This document shows positions 1 through 5,812 of a DNA stretch of 7,001 nucleotides, in pieces. The number at the start of each line of letters is the position of its first letter. Within the stretch, counting starts at the first letter, position 1. A program made the position numbers and the translations under genes. Origin of the DNA: Nostoc sp. GT001. Its GTDB lineage: Bacteria > Cyanobacteriota > Cyanobacteriia > Cyanobacteriales > Nostocaceae. The stretch is taken from positions 6,268,926 through 6,275,926 of the forward strand of contig NZ_JAUDRJ010000003.1 of NCBI RefSeq assembly GCF_030382115.1, in the 5' to 3' direction. The notes under the pieces are model-generated. The model made no database searches, had not been told where the DNA came from, and saw only the letters and a list, made by a program, of their open reading frames with translations.

Positions 1-375
1 CCTCAAAATGTAGTTGTGTATGCTACTTCCAATCGCCGCCACTTGATTCGGGAGTTTTTTGTGGATAGACCGACTCCCAAGGATAACGAGGAAATCCATG
101 CCTGGGATACGATGCAGGAGAAGCTTTCGTTTAGCGATCGCTTTGGTTTAACCTTAACTTTTGAACCAGCCAATCAGAAAACTTATTTAAAAATTGTACA
201 ACATCTAGTGGCACAAGCTGAAATTAATATTACCCAAGAAGATTTAGAATTTCAAGCATTACAATGGGCAACTCGTCATAATGGTCGTTCTGGACGTACA
301 GCACGGCAGTTTGTTGATTTTTTAAAAGCAGATTTAACACTTTCTCATGCAAATAAAAACATATCCAACACTTAA
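1..375 (+). CDS. DUF815-family AAA+-like ATPase, C-terminal 124 residues (5' end outside window)
   Basis: The frame is open from the first base, so the gene begins upstream; the GTG at position 16 is internal, not a start. Seen: the visible part opens PQNVVVYATSNRRHLIREFF, where YATSNRRHL (about residues 7-15) resembles the sensor-1 strand of DUF815 proteins. A DTMQEKLSFSDRFGLTLTF-type stretch follows at about 36-54, and GRSGRTARQFVDFL closes the lid region at about 95-108, with an arginine suited to a sensor-2 role. Known: DUF815 proteins are P-loop ATPases of the AAA+ class, usually several hundred residues long, with no settled substrate. The Walker A and B motifs must lie upstream, so ATP binding cannot be checked here. 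A perfect HIP1 octamer lies in the coding sequence at 134-141. The gene ends in front of an AT-rich hairpin with a T-run and is probably not cotranscribed with the gene at 642. Confidence 0.85.
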   Translation, partial: PQNVVVYATSNRRHLIREFFVDRPTPKDNEEIHAWDTMQEKLSFSDRFGLTLTFEPANQKTYLKIVQHLVAQAEINITQEDLEFQALQWATRHNGRSGRTARQFVDFLKADLTLSHANKNISNT

Positions 376-410
376 CATTAATATTGTTTCATTAATGATT
401 GCGCTTTTTT
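376..410 (+). terminator. possible weak intrinsic terminator after the DUF815 gene
   Basis: Immediately after the TAA stop, CATTAAT (376-382) and ATTAATG (391-397) form a perfect 7-base stem with an 8-base loop. A run of six T follows at 405-410. The stem is entirely A/T apart from one C-G pair, and the T-run starts seven bases after it, so it would be a poor terminator by the usual rules. Its position right after the stop is the main support. Confidence 0.35.
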
Positions 411-559
411 GTAACTTACAGAACAATGTTATGCAACATTAACTAAAATTAGAGGTTTCATAAAAATTCTGATACCAAACTTGAGAAAAATATCTTGACT
501 AACCAAACATAACAATGAATTAAAAACCACTTACATTAAGTATTTTATGTATATGTTTA

Positions 560-632
560 ATTACGAATTACGAACTTGTACTGAGCGACTTGTGCCGAGC
601 GAAGCCGAGGTAAGCCGAAGTATTACGAATTA
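560..632. repeat. compound short repeat: 11-base direct repeats enclosing GCCGAG-type tandem decamers
   Basis: ATTACGAATTA occurs at 560-570 and again, identical, at 622-632. Between them lie three tandem decamers: GCCGAGCGAA (594-603), GCCGAGGTAA (604-613) and GCCGAAGTAT (614-623). A related word containing GAGCGA sits just before them at 583-588. The unit is far richer in G+C than its surroundings. Repeats of this look are scattered between genes in Nostoc-type genomes; that is general knowledge and was not tested here. The right end is only nine bases from the ATG at 642, so the repeat occupies the whole translation-initiation leader of the next gene. Confidence 0.75.
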
Positions 633-641
633 TAAATTAGT

Positions 642-1979
642 ATGAGAGTCACTTATTCAGATAATTTAACTACGCTAAAAACCAGCAATATGCAATCAGT
701 AACGATCAGCAATCGATTTATACTAGTGATAGTTGCCTTTAGTGTGAGTTTTGGTCTTAGCCTTGTCCCAAGCTGGGATTTTAATAAAGCCTTTCTCACA
801 GGTGTAATTACTGCCGTTACTATCCATACAACAGCATTATTCATAGACAAGCGGCGCAGAAATTATGAAATGTTTGTTTTAGGTTCTCTGCGCAAGCGAA
901 TTAAAGATATGGAGGAATTAAAGGCTCGTGTTGTCAGAGAAATCAATCAAATTGAAGAACATCATAATTTACTATATGCTGAATCACAACAGTTGCAAAA
1001 TCAAGTCATAGAAAGCCGTAGCCAAAGAGATAGTTTACATCGAGAATTAAGAACATTTGCCGGACAAAAGAAGCAATTAGAAACAGAAGTTAGTAGCCTG
1101 CAAACTGAAATTAATAATTTGCAGAACAATCAAAATGAATTGAACAATGCTTTTTCTATCCTCACAGCAGAGAAGCGCCGTTTAGAGTCAAATTGTAATG
1201 TATCTCGTGCTGAAATCACCCAATTGCAAAGCCAAATTTCCGAGCTACAACACGAGAAACAAGAAGTTGAAAGTAATTTAACTCTTTTAGGCAGACTCAA
1301 ACCCCAATTAGAAGAAAAATTATACGAACTGCGAATTACAATTCAAGAGCTAGAAGTTGAGACAACCCAAAACAATCAATTGCTTGTTGCAACGAAAACC
1401 GAAAGAGAAAATATCCAAGCTATTCTTAATTATTCACAAACTCAACTAGCAGAATACAAAGCCGAATTGCAGCAACTACAAGGACAAGTTTCATTATTGC
1501 AAGAAGAACGAGACTCATTACAAAATCAAGTATGGGAATTACTACAACAAGTAGAAACCTTGAATCCAGAGCCTTTATCTGATAATTCCCAAGAAGATGA
1601 GATTGAATTGTTCCCATTTTCGGAAATAATTGAATCTTCAAATGTAATTGAAAATTCGGAAGTTGAGACATCGGTAAATATCCCCGAAGAATGGACTAAT
1701 TTTCTCGGAAATCTTCCAGCACATGAGTTACAAGTATTAAAAGCTATAGTTGAACAAGATAATCCTAATAGTGCTATTAAAAAAATTGCCGAAGCAAATA
1801 TTACTATGCCAAATTTATTAATCGATTCTATAAATGAACGTGCAAATGATACTATTGGGGAATTAATAATTAATTTTGATTCTGAAAGTCCAAAAGTTTA
1901 CCCTGAGCATATAACAGATGTCAAAAAAATGATTGCGATGTATGAAGACCTCATGACCAGACATACTTCGTCAAATTAA
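642..1979 (+). CDS. membrane-anchored coiled-coil protein with C-terminal TerB_C-like domain
   Basis: The product is 445 residues. Seen: two hydrophobic segments near the N terminus (about 26-43 and 49-68), a basic stretch (KRRRN, about 70-74), then a long heptad-rich Glu/Gln/Leu coiled coil (about 84-307) and an acidic linker (about 308-347). The C-terminal globular part (about 348-437) has the pattern LPAHELQVLKAI...IAEANITMPNLLIDSINERANDTIGELIIN, which resembles TerB_C domains: an HxLLxxL-type helix, then a 'glmpdgaidaiNe' helix, then 'iGE.lI'. TerB_C domains are known mainly from comparative genomics beside DUF2791 ATPases, TerB_N/TerB proteins and helicases; no enzyme activity is established. 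Inferred role: a membrane-tethered scaffold for the ATPase encoded 94 bases downstream on the same strand. Start choice: ATG 642 gives the full frame. ATG 690 (residue 17) lies just before the first hydrophobic segment and is a fair alternative. Neither has a clear Shine-Dalgarno site. Coding and the coiled coil are certain; the TerB_C name is moderately certain. Confidence 0.85.
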   Translation: MRVTYSDNLTTLKTSNMQSVTISNRFILVIVAFSVSFGLSLVPSWDFNKAFLTGVITAVTIHTTALFIDKRRRNYEMFVLGSLRKRIKDMEELKARVVREINQIEEHHNLLYAESQQLQNQVIESRSQRDSLHRELRTFAGQKKQLETEVSSLQTEINNLQNNQNELNNAFSILTAEKRRLESNCNVSRAEITQLQSQISELQHEKQEVESNLTLLGRLKPQLEEKLYELRITIQELEVETTQNNQLLVATKTERENIQAILNYSQTQLAEYKAELQQLQGQVSLLQEERDSLQNQVWELLQQVETLNPEPLSDNSQEDEIELFPFSEIIESSNVIENSEVETSVNIPEEWTNFLGNLPAHELQVLKAIVEQDNPNSAIKKIAEANITMPNLLIDSINERANDTIGELIINFDSESPKVYPEHITDVKKMIAMYEDLMTRHTSSN

Positions 1980-2073
1980 ATTGTTATTGCCGTCGTAAGA
2001 TTTAGTAGTAAGATCATATCCCTTCCCTACTTACTGCGTGCTTCTGCGTTTAGAATAAAGTGAAGTGTAATAC

Positions 2074-3402
2074 ATGGTAAAGCTCAAAATCTCGAAGAAA
2101 ATATCCACTGCTTTAATCAATTCCCTTGGTGCGGGGGTAGTACCAAGAGTGGGAGTTGAATATATAGCAGTAGGTCGAGAAAAAGAACTAAAAAGCCTAT
2201 TACAAAATCTCGATGATATTGCAGAAGGTGTCGCAGCATTCCGCTTCATAATTGGTAACTACGGTTCCGGTAAAAGTTTTTTATTACAACTAATTCGCAA
2301 CCGCGCGATGGAGCAAGGTTTTGTAGTAGCTGATGCTGATTTATCCCCAGAACGCCGATTAGCTGGAAGTAACAATGAAGGTGTAGCGACTTATCGAGAA
2401 TTAATGAGCCACCTAGCTACAAAAACTCGTCCTGATGGTGGTGCTTTAGTCTCAATTTTAGAAGGATGGATTAATAAAATTCAACAAGAAGTGGTTAAAG
2501 AAACTGAAATGCGTCCCAATGATGATGGTTTTGATGACCAAGTTGAATCAAAAATTAGGGAAGTAGTTCAATATATTGAAGACTTAGTTCACGGTTTCGA
2601 TTTTGGTAGCGTGATTATTGCTTATTGGCGTGGCTACCGATTGGATGATGATAATTTAAAAAATGCGGCGATGCGCTGGTTGCGGGGAGAATTTACTACT
2701 AAAGTTGAGGCGAAAGCAGCTTTAGGAGTGCGCGTTATTATTGATGATGATAGTTGGTATGACTATATAAAACTGTTTGCTAAATTTGTCGCTGAAATTG
2801 GTTATAAAGGGCTGTTAATTTTAGTTGATGAAGCCGTACATTTATATCAAATATCTACTACAGTGACGCGGGAAAAAAATTATAATCGACTCCTGGCAAT
2901 GTTTAACGATACTATGCAGTGCAAAGCTGAACATCTTGGTATTGTCGTTGGTGGAACAACTAAATTTTTAGAAGACCCTAAACGAGGACTTTTTGCAGAT
3001 CAAGCTTGGCAAAGACGCACAAAAGAAAGTCGTTTTGTTGCCCAAGCTAATGTTCAGGAACATTTAGGGCCAGTGATTCGGCTAAATCCGTTGAGTGAAG
3101 CAGAAATATTGACGCTTTTGCAACGTTTAGCTGAGATTCATGCACTCAATTTTGGGTATGAACAGACTTTGACAAATCGTGAGTTGAAGGAGTTTGTGAA
3201 AGAAATTATTAATCGCTTGGGTGCAGAAGCATTACTGACACCAGGGGAAATTGTGCGAGATTTTATGAGTGTGCTGAATATTCTTCACCAAAATCCAGGA
3301 ATTGCGTTTGCTGAATTAATTCATGGCTCTAAATTTAAACCTACTGCTATGGGTAAAGATGCAGATGTGGATGAGGATGGCGCAGCCGAATTTAGTTTGT
3401 GA
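2074..3402 (+). CDS. BREX BrxD-like P-loop ATPase (DUF2791 family)
   Basis: The product is 442 residues, close to the usual length of the family. Seen: an N-terminal segment INSLGAGVVPRVGVEYIAVGRE (about 15-36) typical of DUF2791/BrxD proteins, Walker A GNYGSGKS at 61-68, the family phrase VVADADLSPERRL (84-96), and Walker B LLILVDE at 247-253 with its glutamate. A sensor-1-like strand IVVGGTTKFLED (290-301) and an arginine in EIVRDFM (392-398) complete an AAA+-like set. The last 20 residues are an acidic tail. Known: BrxD is an ATPase of type 2 BREX, normally encoded with a BrxHI helicase, and DUF2791 ATPases also occur with TerB_N/TerB_C proteins. Here the upstream neighbour is a TerB_C-like membrane protein, but no helicase is adjacent; downstream comes a convergent kinase. 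All nucleotide-binding motifs are intact, so the protein should bind and hydrolyse ATP. Its partner and defence role are inferred. The ATG at 2074 has no clear Shine-Dalgarno site. Confidence 0.85.
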   Translation: MVKLKISKKISTALINSLGAGVVPRVGVEYIAVGREKELKSLLQNLDDIAEGVAAFRFIIGNYGSGKSFLLQLIRNRAMEQGFVVADADLSPERRLAGSNNEGVATYRELMSHLATKTRPDGGALVSILEGWINKIQQEVVKETEMRPNDDGFDDQVESKIREVVQYIEDLVHGFDFGSVIIAYWRGYRLDDDNLKNAAMRWLRGEFTTKVEAKAALGVRVIIDDDSWYDYIKLFAKFVAEIGYKGLLILVDEAVHLYQISTTVTREKNYNRLLAMFNDTMQCKAEHLGIVVGGTTKFLEDPKRGLFADQAWQRRTKESRFVAQANVQEHLGPVIRLNPLSEAEILTLLQRLAEIHALNFGYEQTLTNRELKEFVKEIINRLGAEALLTPGEIVRDFMSVLNILHQNPGIAFAELIHGSKFKPTAMGKDADVDEDGAAEFSL

Positions 3403-3453
3403 TTAATAATGAAGACACTGAACAATAAAAATAACCAGATTACTCTACAAAGT

Positions 3454-4596
3454 TTACTTTTTTGTAATTGGTAAGCCTAGCCAATCGCTGAGTTCATGAG
3501 CTAGCCAGTCAAGTTCCAAAAGAGTTACAGTAAAAATATCGAGTTCATTACTGGAAATTACATATTTTTTAATACCTGCCCATATTGTCAAACGATATCT
3601 ATTGTACTCACTTTTGTTTATATCTAACCGTAAAATCTCTTGTCTAGAACTTGGAAGCGGATTGTGACCTTCAAGCTGAAATATTTTATAAATCAAATAA
3701 ATCTGCTGTCTATTTATGTAAAGTCGCTTTCGCCCAAATACACATATACAAATCAGAATAAAAGCTACAGGGGAAATGAATAAAATACCTCTTAATAAAC
3801 TACTCCAATCACCACTTAACAGCGGAATACTCATTATAAAAAGTATAAAAAAGTAGAGAATTATAAATGTAAGTGTTTGAATAGATAATAATCCTGCCCC
3901 TGGAATGATAATATCTATAAAATTAGCATTCTTATTCAACAAAATTTTACTACCATGAGGTTTTTTAGGAATTGAATTAATTGCCGTGCCCCTAAGCTGA
4001 CTCTGATTATCCTCCAAGATTCGCATAGCATCTTCAGTGGAAGCCAAGCGTTTACTCATAATAGGTTCTGTCATCCGCCTTAACCAACCGCTAAAACCAA
4101 AACTAATATTAGCAGCTTGTTCAAATTCAATTTGTAGGTCTGTTTGTGGTAAATCGCCTGGATGCTGACCTGTTACTAAATAAATTAAAGTTGCTCCTAA
4201 ACTGTAAAGGTCAGAAGCATAGGTAGCTCTACCATTAAATTGTTCTGGTGGCATATAGCCGTAACTTCCCACAACTGTCATAGTGCTGCTTGTTCTGGCG
4301 ATGGTTTGCACTGAACCAAAATCTACTAAGTAGACTTCACCCACACTATTACCAGAGCGATTTGTTAATAAAATATTACTTGGTTTGATGTCACGATGAA
4401 TTACGGGCGGTTGACGACCATGCAGATATTTGAGAATTTCTAGAATTGCTTTTGCTAGTTCTTTGACTTCTTCTTCACTAAAACTACGCCCTGCTTTGAG
4501 TTGCGCTTCTAGAGATTGGGCTGGGATATAACTTTGTACGAGTGCAAATCCTCTGCTGTTAGGTAAATCTAGCTCAAAGTAGCCCTCTTCTGTCAC
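3454..4596 (-). CDS. kinase C-lobe plus membrane domain fragment, possible new GTG start in the MITE end
   Basis: This is the 3' piece of the split kinase, open for 380 codons from a GTG at 4594-4596 that lies inside the element's inverted repeat. Its first six codons (MTEEGY) come from the element and the duplicated target; kinase sequence begins at FELDLPNSRG. Seen: HRDIKPSN with D69 and K71, DFG at 92-94, GYMPPEQF at 114-120, hydrophobic segments at about 238-258 and 268-287, and a C-terminal domain of about 90 residues ending HELSDWLGLP. It lacks the Gly-rich loop and the ATP-anchoring lysine, so kinase activity is not expected. GGAG sits only one base before the GTG, too close for a good ribosome site, so translation is doubtful. 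It ends 51 bases from the convergent DUF2791 gene. Confidence 0.55.
   Translation of the reverse strand: MTEEGYFELDLPNSRGFALVQSYIPAQSLEAQLKAGRSFSEEEVKELAKAILEILKYLHGRQPPVIHRDIKPSNILLTNRSGNSVGEVYLVDFGSVQTIARTSSTMTVVGSYGYMPPEQFNGRATYASDLYSLGATLIYLVTGQHPGDLPQTDLQIEFEQAANISFGFSGWLRRMTEPIMSKRLASTEDAMRILEDNQSQLRGTAINSIPKKPHGSKILLNKNANFIDIIIPGAGLLSIQTLTFIILYFFILFIMSIPLLSGDWSSLLRGILFISPVAFILICICVFGRKRLYINRQQIYLIYKIFQLEGHNPLPSSRQEILRLDINKSEYNRYRLTIWAGIKKYVISSNELDIFTVTLLELDWLAHELSDWLGLPITKK
4579..4582. repeat. left copy of the target-site duplication (GTAG)
   Basis: GTAG immediately outside the left inverted repeat matches GTAG at 4768-4771. On the minus strand its last three bases form the TAC tyrosine codon that continues as TTT GAG. 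Only one copy is needed for the intact kinase reading, which supports a duplication made at insertion. Confidence 0.8.
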
Positions 4597-4602
4597 TCTC
4601 CG
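4583..4602 (+). repeat. left terminal inverted repeat of the MITE
   Basis: The sequence is CCCTCTTCTGTCACTCTCCG, exactly the reverse complement of 4748-4767. It lies just inside the GTAG at 4579-4582. On the minus strand it encodes the GTG ACA GAA GAG codons at the front of the orphaned kinase C-terminal frame. Confidence 0.92.
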
Positions 4603-4707
4603 GGAGGGCGATCGCTAGAAGCCTCATGAGGCAATCAATACAAGCTATACTATTAGAAAAAAATGGGTCTTGTATTTACTATTAGAAAAGAATCGCGCAA
4701 TCGCTTG

Positions 4708-5019
4708 CTATACAAAAGCTCTAGATTTTAGAAAAGGCAAATGTTTTCGGAGAGTGACAGAAGAGGGGTAGTCAAGGTAACGGGGAATGGCTGGGTGAGA
4801 AAGTGCTTTGAGAGTTTCAGCTTCTCGCTCAAACAGTTTGAGGTCGTTCCATTCAAACTCATTACCAAAGGACAGTATTTTGACTACTACTAATTCTAGA
4901 GTTTGTAAGTCACGAGCTAGCAGCGTCCGTCGTCCGGCTTTTTTGCCTAATTCCTGTTGCACTTGATACCTTTCTAACAGGATTTCTTGATTAGAATCTG
5001 GCGATTCTCGACTTGTCAT
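4708..5019 (-). CDS. truncated kinase N-lobe fragment (103 residues, last 19 encoded by the MITE)
   Basis: This is the 5' piece of the split kinase. It keeps its original ATG and the upstream GGAG. Residues 1-84 are kinase N-lobe: beta-1 and loop LERYQVQQELGKKAGRR, the beta-3 lysine in VVVKIL at 47, and the alpha-C helix FEREAETL, whose glutamate (about E66) would pair with it. From residue 85 the frame runs into the element, encoding PSSVTLRKH and ending at a TAG (4708-4710). With no C-lobe it cannot be catalytic. A TATAAA at 5048-5053 (minus strand) could be a -10 box, but I see no well-spaced -35. It may be made as a short, unstable peptide. Confidence 0.6.
   Translation of the reverse strand: MTSRESPDSNQEILLERYQVQQELGKKAGRRTLLARDLQTLELVVVKILSFGNEFEWNDLKLFEREAETLKALSHPAIPRYLDYPSSVTLRKHLPFLKSRAFV
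4748..4767 (-). repeat. right terminal inverted repeat of the MITE
   Basis: This is a perfect 20-base match, on the opposite strand, to the left end at 4583-4602. On the minus strand it directly follows the GAC TAC (Asp-Tyr) codons of the kinase and encodes PSSVTL, the first foreign residues of the truncated N-lobe product. Confidence 0.92.
4768..4771. repeat. right copy of the target-site duplication (GTAG)
   Basis: GTAG directly outside the right inverted repeat, identical to 4579-4582. On the minus strand it contributes the TAC tyrosine codon at the end of PRYLDY. Confidence 0.8.
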
Positions 5020-5225
5020 TTGCTCGTGACTCCAAAGCTTTGTTGCTTTTATAGCTTTGCTGTTTGTTACTGCCCCACTGTAAGATTACTTAAGTTAGCA
5101 ACAAGCATTAGGGAAAGTATTTTTCTACAATTCGACTTACTATCTACTCAATACTGCTTAGATTTTGCCTAAAAATAAAAATGTATAGGAATAAAACTCA
5201 ATCAAACCTGCAATTCTCATCGAAT
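5020..5225. other. intergenic region of 206 bases between cupin and kinase genes
   Basis: This stretch should hold the leader of the kinase and the 3' untranslated end of the cupin gene, both on the minus strand. GGAG for the kinase is at 5030-5033, and CAAAGC (5034-5039) with GCTTTG (5054-5059) can pair across a 14-base loop next to it. I see no strong terminator after the cupin gene and no convincing gene. Confidence 0.45.
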
Positions 5226-5708
5226 TCATCTGTTTTCAGTATTGGTTAAAATAGCTTTTGGTTGATTAGCATTAAATAGAGAAGCAGACAACAAAATAAT
5301 CGGCTTGTTTGTTTGGTTTTCTGCATAATGAACCATTCCGGCAGATTCAACTAAAGAATCTCCCACTGTAAGCTGTATAGTTTTCCCTTTTTGAAGAATC
5401 AATTCTGTGCCGTTAGCTTTCGTTACTTTAGCTTCTCCTTCCACAACAGTATAAGTTAAACTTCCCGCCTCTACTCGTTCAATCTGCATTCCCGGATGAG
5501 TATGAGTAGGGAGTTTTGCTCTTGGTGCGATGGTATAGCGTACAAGCTCAAGAATCTGTTTTTGATCTTGAGTAGGATAACCACTCGCTAAAACTTCACG
5601 GGTAACAGATTGAGTGTAAGTATTGGGTGAGGAGATTTCTTGGCTCTTAACAACTACACTGCCAAAAGCTAGGATAGCTAAGGGAAGAATCAGAGACAGT
5701 TTTCTCAT
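5226..5708 (-). CDS. exported small cupin-domain protein
   Basis: The product is 160 residues from ATG 5708. The frame stays open to a TTG at 5732, but the ATG is preferred because it places MRKLSLILPLAILAFGSVVV at the front, a standard signal sequence with a basic start and hydrophobic core. Seen: one cupin barrel with motif 1 THTHPGMQIERVEAG (H69, H71, Q75, E77 as candidate metal ligands) and motif 2 ending GMVHYAEN (H127). The set suits a bound divalent metal. Known: small single cupins of this kind have varied or unknown roles, so no reaction can be assigned. Inferred location: periplasm or membrane surface after export. The gap to the Uma2 gene upstream is 104 bases, so it may have its own promoter. 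Confidence 0.82.
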   Translation of the reverse strand: MRKLSLILPLAILAFGSVVVKSQEISSPNTYTQSVTREVLASGYPTQDQKQILELVRYTIAPRAKLPTHTHPGMQIERVEAGSLTYTVVEGEAKVTKANGTELILQKGKTIQLTVGDSLVESAGMVHYAENQTNKPIILLSASLFNANQPKAILTNTENR

Positions 5709-5812
5709 ATTAAAAGTTTTTTGTTTAAGCAATACTTTTAATTACATCATTTTGTGTTTAGTTTGTCTAATAAGCATAAGTAGCTTAACTCACTTTAGAA
5801 AATGAACGAAAA

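Larger units (their letters stand above)
376..641. other. AT-rich intergenic region of 266 bases
   Basis: No coding frame is convincing on either strand. The first part holds the weak hairpin at 376-410. The middle, about 411-555, is AT-rich with no structure I can name. The last 80 bases hold the 11-base direct repeats and tandem decamers listed separately. Any promoter for the gene at 642 should lie here, but I see no clear pair of -35 and -10 boxes. Confidence 0.6.
4583..4767. mobile_element. 185-base MITE-like non-autonomous element inside the kinase gene
   Basis: Seen: perfect 20-base terminal inverted repeats at 4583-4602 and 4748-4767, directly flanked by GTAG on both sides (4579-4582 and 4768-4771). 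The interior holds a perfect 12-base palindrome GCCTCATGAGGC (4621-4632), a HIP1 octamer (4608-4615), a 13-base direct repeat TACTATTAGAAAA (4648-4660 and 4677-4689), and an 8-base inverted repeat AATACAAG/CTTGTATT (4637-4644 and 4669-4676). There is no coding capacity for a transposase, so it must have been moved by an enzyme encoded elsewhere. The duplication could be read as GTAG, or as the central TA with the element then 187 bases and a mismatch at its outermost base. A TA target would fit IS630/Tc1-mariner-type movement; the sequence alone cannot decide. I do not recognise a named element. Confidence 0.88.
3454..5019 (-). pseudogene. Ser/Thr protein kinase gene split by a MITE insertion
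   Basis: Read on the minus strand, the gene starts at ATG 5019. GGAG at 5030-5033 sits ten bases upstream as a Shine-Dalgarno site. It runs to the TAA at 3454-3456 but is interrupted at 4583-4767. Removing 189 bases (the element plus one GTAG copy) restores one 458-residue frame, joining PRYLDY to FELDLPNSRG. In order, the ancestral protein has a short leader, an N-lobe with a poor Gly-rich loop (LGKKAGRR) and the VVVK lysine (K47), the C-lobe with HRDIKPSN, DFG and PPE motifs, two membrane helices, and a C-terminal domain ending AHELSDWLGLP, as in many cyanobacterial kinases. Known: such kinases phosphorylate Ser/Thr in signalling, with the catalytic domain in the cytosol. The insertion adds four in-frame stops (4708-4710, 4645-4647, 4624-4626, 4615-4617), separating the ATP-anchoring N-lobe from the catalytic loop. 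An active kinase is unlikely unless readthrough or reassociation occurs. No other damage is visible. Confidence 0.9.

Noticed and set aside
594..623. CRISPR-like short repeats
   Set aside because: The units are ten bases, directly tandem without spacers, and only three in number. No cas gene is present.
653..850. Minus-strand open frame of 65 codons
   Set aside because: It lies wholly antisense to the start and membrane segments of the 642-1979 gene and has no recognisable domain.
1426..1671. Minus-strand open frame of 81 codons with hydrophobic runs
   Set aside because: It is antisense to the coiled-coil region; hydrophobic codons are expected opposite Glu/Gln/Lys-rich sequence.
1995..2014. 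Two GTAAGAT words spaced 13 bases apart before the DUF2791 gene
   Set aside because: Seven-base matches in AT-rich DNA are expected by chance; no third copy and no recognisable operator.
2031..2249. Minus-strand open frame of 72 codons
   Set aside because: It overlaps the leader and N-terminus of the DUF2791 gene on the opposite strand, and no family is recognisable.
642..3402. A tellurite-resistance operon
   Set aside because: Only a TerB_C-like domain is suggested. None of the TerC, TerD or TerE proteins linked to tellurite resistance is present, and the domain name alone does not support that function.
3454..5019. Two independent adjacent kinase-related genes on the minus strand
   Set aside because: The two pieces are complementary halves of one kinase domain in one frame, and excising the element between the GTAG copies rejoins them exactly. 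One interrupted gene explains this better.
4987..5172. Plus-strand open frame of 61 codons across the kinase leader
   Set aside because: It overlaps the kinase start in antisense, has no clear ribosome site and has low-complexity hydrophobic content.
5623..5805. Plus-strand open frame of 60 codons
   Set aside because: It is opposite the cupin signal peptide and its leader; its hydrophobic end is encoded by AT-rich intergenic DNA.
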